Shown one piece after another: positions 14,101-25,669 of a stretch of DNA of 64,000 nt. The position numbers were made by a program, and so were the translations under genes. The stretch's first letter is position 1. Each line of letters starts with the position of its first letter. Source of the DNA: Polytrichum commune (lineage: Eukaryota; Streptophyta; Polytrichopsida; Polytrichales; Polytrichaceae); NCBI GenBank assembly GCA_950295325.1, contig OX485805.1, positions 38,739,501 through 38,803,500 of the forward strand, in the 5' to 3' direction. The notes under the pieces were generated by a model. It was not told the DNA's origin, searched no databases, and saw only the letters and a program-made list of their open reading frames with translations.

Positions 14101-15944
14101 AACATCTACATATCCATCTCAAGCCGCACACTTCAAATAATTTCGTTTGGATATTTGGATGATACCATTTCATTTGGATGATACCGTTTCATTGATATGA
14201 TAAGGGTAGGGTGTGCGGGTATAAAATACCCAACCCGATGGTTTTATTACAAATTTTTAAGGTATTTTATGATTATGTTTATTACCGTAACTCATTCGGT
14301 ATCATATTTTACAATTTCTTTATGATCATCCGATAACATGAAATCAAGGTATTTGGAGACTATTGGTTTTAATGTCCTTGACTGTTGCTTCGGTTCCAAA
14401 ATGGAGGAAGTGGAGTTCTTATATACACATAAGTTGTGAACGTGTCAATTCCACAGAGTAAACATCGAACTCCAAGTTAACTAATGATTTTATCTAGAGT
14501 TAGTAAACTCTTCCCAGTTTTGGAGTGGAGGATCCGTGCAAAAGTTAAGCAACCACCCCGGTTGTTTGTTTTGAGCCACACTCTACATGAAATATTGTTA
14601 ATTAGTGTTACCAATCCTTATTGTCGTGCTCAATACTAATTGTAAACCGTTGATGTAGTGTCATTAACACTAAATGCAAACATTGAACATTATGTGTGAG
14701 TCCATGTTAAAAAAAATGGGACGGGACATTGTAGAATTATAATGTTGCACAAATTGTCACTTACTATGTGATTTCATCCAAGTTTCATTCATCCATGACA
14801 ATACTTCATAATTGTTAAGATGCAAAATAAACCAAACTTTGTCTCGATTATTGACATAGATTTCATCCAAATCTTAACCATTCATGTGGCGCCCTTCATA
14901 CCATTGCATATTTGAATTCTCCATCCCATCCCAATGTGTTTTATTTCTTTTAAAAGAAGGTTATGCTCAAGCTACGGATGGATGTACTTTGGTACACATA
15001 ATAAAACTCCGTCACTTTATTAGTAGGGGAGATCATCACTTATGTATGGATTTGACATCCGCAACAATAGACATGTAATGCCATGTCATAATACCCATGA
15101 AACATTTCATCCTCACAAATGGATTTAAAGGGTGACACCATTTTAAGTGGGCATGCAAAATACTTCACTTTGTAATCACAAATGGCTAATTTAAAATCGA
15201 GAATAATAAATTCAACCACGTGGGTAAAGCTCCATGACACCTATTGGGGAGAGGGTGAAAATGCAAAGAAATGTTATATTTACCAACGGGCTAGGGTTTG
15301 CAATCTAGTTCATAACATTACTTAACATCACAATTTGTTCAGTGGGCCTTTGGAATACAACAGTCAAATGCTTGAAAAGGTGAGAGGAAACCTGGATTTC
15401 TAAGTATCTAACTGTTATATTTATTAGGATTTATGAGTATCTAATTGTTATGTTTATTAGGATCCAACTCAAATAAATTAACAACAAGCTTGGGAGGGAC
15501 GAGTATTTATTGTATCCTTCCCAATGAGTGTCTAAATTGAAATCCCGATTGTATCATTAGATGACAACATAAGATGTTTGTTTTTAAGAGTAAACATTAA
15601 TTGCAAGTATGTCTTTGAGTTAGAATACATAACAAGTATGCATGATGCGATTTCATTTTATTAAAGTCCTTTATCAGCCCCTAAGTGTCTAAGAGGTCCA
15701 GACTAGGCCTCTCCATTCATAAAATGTATATTTAAGCTACACGTATTTCATTTTTAATCAGCTATGTCAAAAGAGATTCTATATAAAATTAATCGATTCT
15801 TCAAATGCACTTTTTGAATCAACGTAGAGTCAATTTTTCTTAATTTTTGCCTCAATTAGAAGAAGAAGAAAAATATTGTGAAAAGAGGCCAATTAAAACA
15901 AGACATTCTATTAGCATGTGATAAACCATGTCATAGACTAGGAG

Positions 15945-15977
<33 letters not shown>

Positions 15978-18056
15978 AGGAGATTGTAGAAAGCCATGGG
16001 ATGATAGGAGTAGTCACCACCATATAAAATCAACACATGCCTTGTTGTTGTTATATATAGGCAGTGGATTTCTAAAGAAAGTGCATTAGACCATAAGTTT
16101 ATCATCTCGAACCTATGATGGAATGACAATTGACTTTTGAAGCAAATTGTGATGATATTAGAATTAAAGCATTTGTGAATAAAATGCACCCTAGTTTGTG
16201 AAGGCTAGTGGTTTTGTTGGACGAGAGTGATTCTCCAGTCCATTGTCTGATTATTTTTGTGTATTATTGAGAACTTTACTTTGGAGTGAATATTGTGGAA
16301 ATTGTTTAACAATTTCCATGTGCAAGTCAATGGTCTATTTTCTATGTTGTGAGTTGGTTTGATTTCTATTCGGAAAGGTTGAATTTAAGGTCATGTTTAT
16401 GTAGTGAGAGACTTGCAAATAACGTTGCGTATGTTGGGAGAAGTACAAAGTCAATGGTATGTGGCACAATGGGGTTTAATAGACAATTGTGTGAGGGAGT
16501 CTATTGATAGTTATGACTCAATATGTTGGGAAAATGCCACAGTGTACCTGGTGCGTAAGTGAATTCATGGTATACTGGAAGAACAAATTCTTCAAGTTGA
16601 TTGACCTTTGATGTCACCACAGTCTCATATATGAAAGGCAATTGGTTGATTAATTGATAATGTGTAGATCATATGAGAGGACATACAAAGGGAAAATTAA
16701 GATGGATTCCATCTCATTATGAGAATCCTCGATAATTACCAAAATCAAGGGAGAATTGATTTAGAACAATTGACTGGCCTTAATGTTGAGAGAAACTTGA
16801 AGGATATGAACATAGAGTCATGAGTGTTAATCAGAGAAAGATTGAGTGGAGAAAATAGGGAAGTTGATTTAGTAAATACTATGGTCTTATAGAATTCCAG
16901 TGATATAGTATGAGTGCACAACCAATAAAACCAAGTGGAGATGAATGCCTTGGAAGCCAAGAGGCAATAACTTATGCCAATTGGGTACCCCAGTTGTATT
17001 ATGTGTTGATTGGCATGACAAAGAACTTGAATGGACAACAATTCGAGACCTTTGGTTGTGAAGAGGCCAAGAAGGCAAGATAATTTGATGGTTGAAATTC
17101 TAGTAAGTATTGTGCTTTTATTGGATGTACTAAAGTGATTTTACTCTAGTATGCTCGAGTGGTGACCTTGAAGTAGTCAAGATATAGTAAATGAACACAC
17201 TAGCCAATCGTCTTGGAACATAAGAAATGGAAGAAACATCCAAAAAGACTACAGAGCAAGATAGCAAGAGCATAAAGTGAATTTTAAAATAAAATAAAAT
17301 AAAATAATGAATCATGCCATGGTCTAATAACCCGCATACGTGGTTTTTCTTATTATCACAAATCATCGACATCACATTATGTTGGCCAAAGACCAAGTAA
17401 AAGAACATTGTCAAACAATGTAATTAAAACAAACAAAAACAAATGATAACTTCAAATCATGGAAGGATGACTACATTACCTTTTTCAAGTTACATAAAAG
17501 AATGCTTAATCAGCACGAGATCATTGATTATACCAAAGTGCTATTGGCTTTGATGAAAATACTAAAATGGGATACTTTATGCATGACTATTGTTGATGGC
17601 TATTCCTATGTTTGTGCACCATACTTGGTTCAAATAAAATGAACTTATTGCCAAATTATGCAAGGACGAGTGACTGCAACAAAATGTATATAATGTGATT
17701 GATTGATTTTAGTGTTGTTATGTTAACTGGAGTGAAACGAGACTTTAAAACTCGTAATAACATGAAATAACACTATGATTATCCTAATAAAACTTATATG
17801 TGACACCTATATGTTTTACGAATCACCTTTTAAGTCTTCCCTAATCGTTTCCCTAGTTTTTGTCATATTCAAAATCTTGACTATAATCATCTAAATACTT
17901 TGATGTTATTGAAGATTCAATCCAAATGCACAACCATAGTGACCTTGTTTGCACATACATATGTTTGTATTTTGATCATCAATGACAAGTACAAGTCCAT
18001 TTTTATTTTGTCCTTGACATAAGACAATGTATAGAACAAGGTTAGAAACCCATAAC
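14101..18056. other. AT-rich intergenic DNA, no gene
   Basis: I see no coding region with family similarity. A short tandem repeat of CATTTGGATGATACC units lies at about 14,150-14,195. The open frames present are short and low in information. Confidence 0.5.
15945..15971. repeat. (AT)n microsatellite
   Basis: A run of about 13 AT units, read directly from the sequence. Confidence 0.95.
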
Positions 18057-18785
18057 TAAGGTAGAGGGTGCTTAAACCAACACTTTAAGCTATTGCACAT
18101 ACATATGGCTATGTGGTTGATATATAAAATATATATTCATATTAGCCTTTGGGCTAAACATAGGTATCAAGAAAGAAAATATATTTTTAGTCTCAATTGA
18201 ATATTTGATGAATATTCAAAGTCAAAACTACTAGCTTCCTTATACCAATCCATAGGCCCCGTGTATGGCAACCTCGCATATGATGAGGACCCCCACCTTC
18301 ATTGCCTAGAACCAACACAACATAGCTGGGTACTAGACCCAAACTACATCAAAGCCCAATGGTAGTAGTAATGGTATGCAAAGCCACACGGCTACCTCCA
18401 TGATCCCTCCCGGTTTGCTTGCAAAACCATCACCTTGCATCCCGGGAACCGATCCCCTTTGCATCCCGGGAAATGACCCTTTTGTGCTTTGTGGGCCTAC
18501 CTCCTTGGCATTGTGAATAGAATGACTAGAATAGGCATTGACAAGCCACCCTAATCCCATCTTGAACCAACCCGAGATAGAGTGGAGCCCATTACATACC
18601 CTACATGAAGGTCATTGAGGCCACTATGAGGTGGCACCACTAATGGCACCTAAAACCGTCACTTCGTGGGCCCAGACACTCCTACACCGCCGGGTACAGT
18701 TCAAGGTTGTAGAGTGTTGGCAATTGGGAGGCGTTTATAGGTGTTGGTTTTGGATGGGGTGTTGGTTTTAGCACCCTCTACCTTA
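18057..18785. mobile_element. Non-autonomous TIR element (unassigned DNA transposon)
   Basis: The ends are inverted repeats. The left end reads TAAGGTAGAGGGTGCTTAAA and the reverse complement of the right end reads TAAGGTAGAGGGTGCTAAAA, with similarity extending through CCAACAC. The 729-bp interval has no transposase-like frame. The flanks share CATA but no clean target duplication could be read, so the superfamily is left open. Confidence 0.6.
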
Positions 18786-20286
18786 CATAGTATACAATTT
18801 ATGAACTTGGTGAGGCCTGTGCAAATTGTTTATTTGGGTGCATATTGAAATCCCACTTCCTTTAGTTCCGGGATTAGAGAACATTACAAATAGGTAACCT
18901 CCAAATCATGCCTTAAAATAACTACTTTGGTTGGATTCATATTCACCGTGTTTGGGATCAAAGTCAATTTTGATCACCACTCTCAACGTCATTGGAATTT
19001 AGATGTGCATAGGCCAACCCTAAGCACTTACAAGGCCCTACAAGGGGTTTGACAATCCACAAACATGTGCATTCTAATTTACATCGTATCATTTGAAAGC
19101 AACTATGCCCTATTTATAAGTAAGATAAGTGTAATCTTTTTTCATCTGATTGTCCTAATGCAATTAAAGATTTGGCTTTGAATACATGCCCTTGGATGCA
19201 AACACATACTTAGTATATTGATCATTATTATCAAACATGAATACGCTTATATATCTTCATGAGTAATGTGACTTCCAACCAGAATTAAGAAACAAGTGAC
19301 TTTGAGACTTCGCAAGGGTCATAGAAATGGTGTAGATGGGTTCGTACACTAGGCACATACACCCAACACCAACACCTAAATCTAAAATCACACTATATAC
19401 CAAAATCATACATGTAGGGGCTTCAAATCTGCTATACATTTACAAACATTGGAACAACGAGGTAATCTAGACAATGATACAACCTTCGTTCCAAAGTCCC
19501 GAAACAATTATTTGTCAGCGGTGGCATGTTGAACAAACTGTGCATGATGGCCCATATGCACAAATCTAAGGATGACACTAACCCAAACTAATGTATGATA
19601 AGGGCAAGTACACAATGTTGGTTTTAGGTTATGTGTAAGTTCTAAGTAAATAAAGCATACTTAATTCGGTTACTTGTCATAAGCAGACACCTATATTTGA
19701 GTGGTTGTCATTAGGCGAGGATGTGCAAATCTAAGAATGGAAACCAAGAGAATCGTGTTTGGTAGAGTTTGAACTACGTGCTAAAAACTTGTGAACCATT
19801 CTAGACTCAATAGTCAACGTAGTTGGGGGAATTATTTAAGATAATCATATAAGCTCCGAGAGTATGAGGGAAATGGCTATGAGGAATATGACTTAATTGC
19901 ATGTGTCATATCCTACAAAGAGTGGTTGTATGACTAAAAGTGTCCGTTTAAGGCTTACCTTATGGTTATCTTAGGCCTCTAAAGGTGAAGCTAACATCAA
20001 TAACTATGTTTTGGATCTTGGAATCAAGGGTGGTGTGATTATGGGTAACTAAGTTAAGTAAGTTAAATGCAAGTGCCAATCTTTGTCTCGAGTTTAATTG
20101 GTTTTTTTCACTAATTAATTCACTTTAAAGCTTGCGGAAGTAGTAACTATGTCATTAGTAGTTGTTCATACTTATTGCCAGATACTCGCTTCAATGTGTC
20201 TCTCGCATTGAAAGGTTGACACAATCATTAAGCTTAACCCCCACAAGCATAATCAGGAATCCACTTTTCATACTTTTAAAGCTATC
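18786..20286. other. Intergenic DNA with one dispersed-repeat copy
   Basis: No gene is seen. The segment at about 19,665-19,800 is a diverged copy of the repeat found in an ALWAYS EARLY intron near 2.8 kb (shared ACACCTATATTTGAGTGG). Confidence 0.45.
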
Positions 20287-20289
20287 TTA

Positions 20290-20823
20290 GGGCCGCTTTA
20301 CACCTAGAGCCCGAGCCAATTCTCCTTGAGGCTAATTGCATGAAATTTCAGTTCCTTTTGGGTTGGAGGTTGGCCTCAACTACACATTGTAATAAGATTA
20401 TAATGGGGACCAATTATTTTCCCATATGTAAAGGCCTTAGGGCCAAGAAGCTAGGCTGGTTCAAAAAATATAGCATAATCCAACGGATCTAGCATAATCT
20501 AGCATACAACCATTCATATTTTCACATAATCCAATGGAAATGGTTTGTTGAAAAATCATATTTTAAAAAAAAAATTATTTATTGAAATTTGACTTTGGCC
20601 CCGAGGCCAAGAATTGGCCCTCCATTTTGGGTGCACCCAATTGAACGAGCTCGGGCCATGTCACACCATGCATTTTTTGATTAAAATTTTCATGCCACCA
20701 AATTGGCCCGGCCTCTAGATGTAAAGGGGTTGGGGCCGATTTCAACCTTTTGGCCAATCACAAGTGAGGATTTCAAGCCTCTTACACGATGAATTGGCCT
20801 GGCCTTTAGGTGTAAAGCGGCCC
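20290..20823. mobile_element. PIF/Harbinger-like MITE, GGGCCGCTTTACACC ends
   Basis: The element begins GGGCCGCTTTACACCTAGAG, and the reverse complement of its other end begins GGGCCGCTTTACACCTAAAG. Perfect TTA duplications flank it at 20287-20289 and 20824-20826. Terminal GGGCC and a 3-bp TTA target site are typical of PIF/Harbinger MITEs. It is 534 bp and non-coding. Its ends resemble those of the GGGCCACTTCACAC family that follows immediately. Confidence 0.8.
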
Positions 20824-20856
20824 TTAGGTACTTAGATATATGTTGATTGAATCCAA

Positions 20857-21285
20857 GGGCCACTTCACACACAAGCCAAGAGCCATGACCATGACATTGT
20901 GAGAGCCCAAAAGAAAGTGTCCAAAGGCCATCCCAAGACACCTCGAAAATTATGTAGTTGTGGTCACGGATCTTCCAGTGTAGTGTGAAGTCATATGTAG
21001 AATAAACCAATGGTTGTGAGCGTCTAGAGTGCCATGGTCTCCTGGTTTTGTGTTAGGACTATCTCTAAAAGGTGGTTTTGGAAATATTCCAAGTGACCAT
21101 GAACCATGATCCATTCGATGCCATGCACGAATCCATGTGGATGTTACATCCATCTTGCATTCACATACTCCGTTGGTCCCTCAAGCGTAGTGTGAAGCGA
21201 ACTTGACCGGCTCCACCTTTTCCACCAATGAGAGTGCTTGAAGTGTGTTGGTCACGGGCTCTCGGTCTCGTGTGTGAAGTGGCCC
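20857..21285. mobile_element. MITE of the GGGCCACTTCACAC family, short form
   Basis: The left end is GGGCCACTTCACACACAAGC and the right end is its near inverse (TGTGTGAAGTGGCCC). Internally it matches the copies at 30.5, 35.1 and 46.9 kb but lacks about 70 bp of their central segment. The flanks are CAA and TTA, so no intact target duplication remains. It contains no coding sequence. Confidence 0.8.
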
Positions 21286-23112
21286 TTACTTTCAATATTA
21301 GGTTCAATAAATCGAGTAGTTTTGATTAATTTGCTTGAGATAGTTTCATAATATTACTAAGTTGTGAAGGCTATGGTATTCATCAATAAATTATCCCCGT
21401 AGCATATGGATAATATTCTCCAAATTCTTTGACATTCTACAAACAAACACTCTTTCAAAGACCAGAGTTCTTCTTCTTTGAATTAATCACATCATTTTAG
21501 AGGCGTGTTCAATATGATAGCTTTGGTCCCTACTTGTCCCAACTCATCCGAATCAGTCATATTCAACTGTCAACTGGCAATGACATGGTGGGGTAATCAC
21601 ATGATGGGTAGTAGTGACATGTTGGGCAACAACATCGTGGGGCATATTTGGTAGCGCATGTTTAGAAAGAGAACAATGGTGGGACTTTGAGTCATGTTTT
21701 GTTGTGCTTGCTATCACTATAAAGTGTGAAACTTAGTGAATCTTATTGAAGAAGAACTAACCAAAGCACTTTAGGCCCTTGTAAAAGGTAAAAGCCCAAG
21801 CCTAGATGGGTTGATGGCAAAATTCTTTCAATCTTGCTGAAGCTTCATGAGTGACAACTTCACAAGGATGGTAAACGAATCACTAGCGAGGGGCTGACTT
21901 CCAAACATGGTAATGAGAGGACAAATTGCACTACTATTCAAAGAAGGGGACCGCTCGAGGTTAACTAATTGGCGACCAATCACGCTACTCAACACCACCT
22001 ATAAGATCTTCGCCAAAGCCCTACAACGACGACTCCAACCATTGTTAGTAGAGGTAATGAATAGTGATCAAACTGCCTTTCTACCAGTTTTATTCATTCT
22101 AAACAACATTCTACTCACACATGAATCAATTCAATGGGTGAAGGAGTTGCATCAAGACTCTATTTTCCCCAAACTTGACTTCAGCAAAGCCTATGATAGA
22201 GTTGATTGGGCCTTTATGTTCCAAGTGATGGAGAAACTAAGAATGCCAAACACATTTATTTAAATGATTTAAATGTTATTTCATGACACAATGGTCTTTG
22301 TCAATATCAACAACCAAACAACATAGCCTTTCAGACTGCATAGAGGAGTTCACCATGGTTGCCTTCTTGTGCCCTATTTGTTCATTATCACGGTACATGC
22401 ATTAAATGCAGCAATAAAACATTCAATGATAATGGGTAACCTCAAAGGCATTACCCTTCCACAAAACAACTCCCAACATATCATTAGCCAATACGTTGAT
22501 GATACATCCTTCACGGTTAAGGTAGAAGAAACCAGCGTGGACCACCTTGTTGGAATCATCCACAAGTTTGGTAATGCCTCGGGACTTGAGATAAATTGGC
22601 ATAAAAGTGTGGCGTATTGGTGCGGTTGAGGATGTCCGCCAAGATGGGTGGGAAAATACCAATGAAAATGGGCAACCACTGGGGACCTATCAAAACTTCT
22701 AGGCACCCCATTTGGTCTTAAATTGGAATTGCAGGACGTAGACCAAATTTTGGTCAATAGGATCAAGGGCAAGTTCAAATATTGGAGCTCCACGAACTTG
22801 TCACTTGCGGGGCGCACCCTCATTGTTAACCAAGTCTTGATGTCATCCCTCTGGTAATTTGTTGCGGTGTGGGCCGAGTCAAAGAAAATTCTAGGGAGGA
22901 TTAGAGTTTTACTCTGCAACTACCCCTGGTTTGAAACAGAAAATGCGGCCATAGCACGTGTTAATTGAGATGATTGCACAATACTTAAGAAAGTAGGAGG
23001 CCTTAGTCTTACCTCGCCAAAGAACGCCATGGAAGCCCTCATGAGTAAATGGGTTATCCAGGCCTTACTTCCTGGCAAATAGAATCTTCAAATTATCCTG
23101 AGGCATCGCATC

Positions 23113-24046
23113 CAATGTGTATGTTTGACAAATTTCATGTGACGTTCAACCTCAAATCCAAAGTGTCACGTGACATTTTCAAAAACAAAAATGAATGTCA
23201 ATTGACATCTACATTTTATTCCAAAATGTCACCTCAATTTTTGGCTTACACAATATTTTAGAAAACTAATATTTTGAATAATAAAAAACAAACTTGATTT
23301 GTAACAAAAAAAACTATCAATCGAGTGTAAGTATCCTTCGGTCTCGCATGTTTCTCCAAATGTTGAAGATGGTAGCCCAATCCATTGCATCCACTTCAAG
23401 CCCACAAAGAGAAACCTGCATAAGAGCATCAAGGGTCTTCAAGGTCAACCTATTGCGCAAGTGGCTTTTGATTGCATTTTGTTTGGAAAATCCTCTCTCA
23501 CAAACAACTATATTTGATGGAATGAGTATAATTTTTTGCCAAAGTTGCATAAGTTTAGGCCAATTTGTGTGCCATTCCAAATTGCTACCACATATACGCC
23601 AAGCCTCAAATATCGTTTTGTTCTCACACTCATGTCGAAGTGTTTCCGTAAATTCCAAGAGTTCTCCCTTACACATGTCACTCTCTTCTTCAGTGTATTG
23701 CCATGTTCCTAGTTAGTCTTGCTCTCCGATCACTGTCTTAGCTCCCGGTTACAAAGGAAATTGCAAGAGCAAAGTTGAACTTAAGTATGTGAGTGAGTGT
23801 AGGAAGTTCTCCTACTGTTATGGGTTATGTTTTCCGGATACTTGAGCTGCACTTTATAGTACTCAAGTAATACGTGTCATTTCAATTTCTAGTGTGTCAA
23901 TTGACGTTTGGTTTTCTTCTTCACAAGTCACAGTACGTGTCAATTTCTAGATTGTGCATGTCAATTGACGTGCATTTTTTTTTTGTGCAAGCTTTTGCGT
24001 GTCAAAAGAGAAAAACTTGCAAAAACTTTGTCAAACATATACACTG
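23113..24046 (-). mobile_element. hAT-family element inserted in the LINE
   Basis: The element is bounded by a perfect 8-bp target duplication, ATCGCATC, at 23105-23112 and 24047-24054. Its ends are inverted: the left reads CAATGTGTATGTTTGACAAA and the reverse complement of the right reads CAGTGTATATGTTTGACAAA. An 8-bp duplication and CAGTG-type ends are hallmarks of hAT. Only the C-terminal part of a transposase is inside, so it could move only with help in trans. Removing the element and one duplication restores the LINE protein similarity across the junction. Confidence 0.93.
23317..23676 (-). pseudogene. hAT transposase C-terminal (dimerisation) fragment
   Basis: The 119-residue frame carries the hAT C-terminal dimerisation signature: a Trp-rich lead-in (WHTNWPKLMQLWQKIILIPS), then VVCERGFSKQNAIKSHLRNR, then LDALMQVSLCG. 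Complete hAT transposases are several hundred residues long, and here the DDE core and BED finger are missing. The frame is open to its stop. It is best described as the residual coding end of an internally deleted element. Confidence 0.85.
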
Positions 24047-25669
24047 ATCGCATCATGTAGTTACAACCTTCATCCCACGGACCATGGATTCTTTATTATT
24101 TTTTTCCCCGCAATTTTCTATAAAGGATGGATCCAAAGTTTGGCACCACATAACCCAATCGTGGAAGGTAATGGCAAAAATAGTTACATACCTTTCTCCG
24201 ACAACTCCCGAAGATATTTTGCAACTCAATCTTTGGTGGAGGGAGGAATACCAAGGACTTCACTTTGGCATTATCATGAGCAAGAAATACACCTTGAACA
24301 ATAATGGGTTAAGGCATTTTAGGGATATTTGGGACCCAGGGTAGTATGATTTCAAAAACTGAGAAAATACTAAAGACAAATTCTCCTTAGAAGAAGTTCA
24401 CCGTGAATTTTGGCTTAAACTTATGGAATTCTATGGACCTTTCCGTGAAAAATCGCTCAACCAACAAAATGCCGAGCTCACCTCATAAGAATGGGTTGGT
24501 CTTTTTAAGAACACGGAGGATGCACTACCTAAATGGGTCGTCTATGCTGGTTTTCTCAAGGAATTTAGCCCTAGACTTGTACAGTTTAGTGCCAAATTAA
24601 TGGGCATTTTTTCCAAATCTATAGTGGGATCACAATATTTCACTCTCACCGAGATTAAACCTAACACTAAGAATGCACCACCACCAACAATTTTCAGTGG
24701 TTGGATAACACGTGTAAGGGTTGGTAGGCTCACTAGAGGTAATAGCGAAACTCAATTCAATTTATTTTCTGAGAAACTCAATCAGTTTTGTTTCAACCCC
24801 GCTCGCTGGTGGTGGCCAGAGATCACCCCCTTCTTTGCTTACTCAGCCAAGAAAGGAGGAAATGGATCACCAAGCAAATAGGCCTCAAGAAGTCAATATT
24901 ACATAAGTGGCAGACCGAAATTACCCCCTCCACCTCTCATAGGTGGAATACCATTTGGCACAAAACTAAAGCACATAAAGTGGCAACATTCCTCTAGTCA
25001 ATTATTCATAAGGCAGTGGCAATTAACAAGTGGCGCGATAAAATCTCAGTGGAGATTGACCAAAGTTGCCCCCATTGTGGCCCTTAGTAGGTGGAATCGA
25101 TGGAGCACATGTTCTACAGTTGTCCCCTTGCTCAACATGTGTGGAGATACTCTTTTCCAAAAAAAGGAATCTCGGCCCGCACAAATCCTTTTCCATGTTG
25201 CAATTTCTTTTTGATCACCCTTTGTGCATAACACTCAAACGGTTCATTCGCATTTGGTTTTTCTTAAGAAGTGGTCTTCGTGGATCATTTGGCGACAACA
25301 TAATGATTTGATTCTTAATAAATTGCAATGGCCAGTTGAGAAAACAAGTCAAATCAATTGGGATGCTTTGGGAGATTACGGGAGGATTGAATGGAAACGG
25401 ACACTTAGGGATTTGGAAAAAGCCTTGGACGTGGCCTACCATGACATTCTTAACAAATTTGATTTGACTTGGGGGGTCAAAGGTCTTATTGTGACCCGAA
25501 GCAACTTAGTCGTTAATCGGAAGGATAGGCCTCATATGAACATTATTTCTTAATTTCCACTCGGGATGCATTATTCGGCCGGGTTGGTTGTATTTTGGGT
25601 TCTCTTTGCAATTGAATTTTCAATTTGTGCCACCCAACCAAAAATAAAAATAATAATAATAATAGTGTT

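Larger units (their letters stand above)
21745..25560 (+). pseudogene. LINE reverse transcriptase and zinc-finger region, broken
   Basis: Reverse-transcriptase signatures of plant L1 elements can be read in order: a GKSPSLDGL-type motif, then RLTNWRPITLLNTTYKIFAK at about 21,956-22,015, DFSKAYDRVDW at about 22,180, and the catalytic QYVDDT at about 22,489-22,506. GLEINWHKS and the LAGRTLIVNQVL thumb follow. Beyond the inserted hAT element the sequence resumes with a tail typical of these LINEs (SKVWHHITQSWK, LNLWWREEY, GLRHFRDIWDP) and a zf-RVT-like Cys/His finger (CPHC, then MEHMFYSCPLAQHVW) near 25,060-25,145. Several in-frame stops and at least one frame change make this a dead copy. Confidence 0.88.
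21745..25665 (+). mobile_element. 5'-truncated L1-type LINE, split by a hAT insertion
   Basis: A degenerate non-LTR retrotransposon runs left to right. It starts inside the N-terminal part of the reverse transcriptase and ends in an (AAT)n-like tail at about 25,645-25,664, as expected of a target-primed, 5'-truncated copy. The endonuclease and ORF1 are absent. A 934-bp hAT element separates the RT C-terminal region from the rest. Stops and frame changes throughout show it is not functional. Confidence 0.9.

Noticed and set aside
22374-22919. 181-residue minus-strand frame opposite the L1-type LINE
   Set aside because: It is antisense to clear reverse-transcriptase motifs on the plus strand and has no independent similarity.
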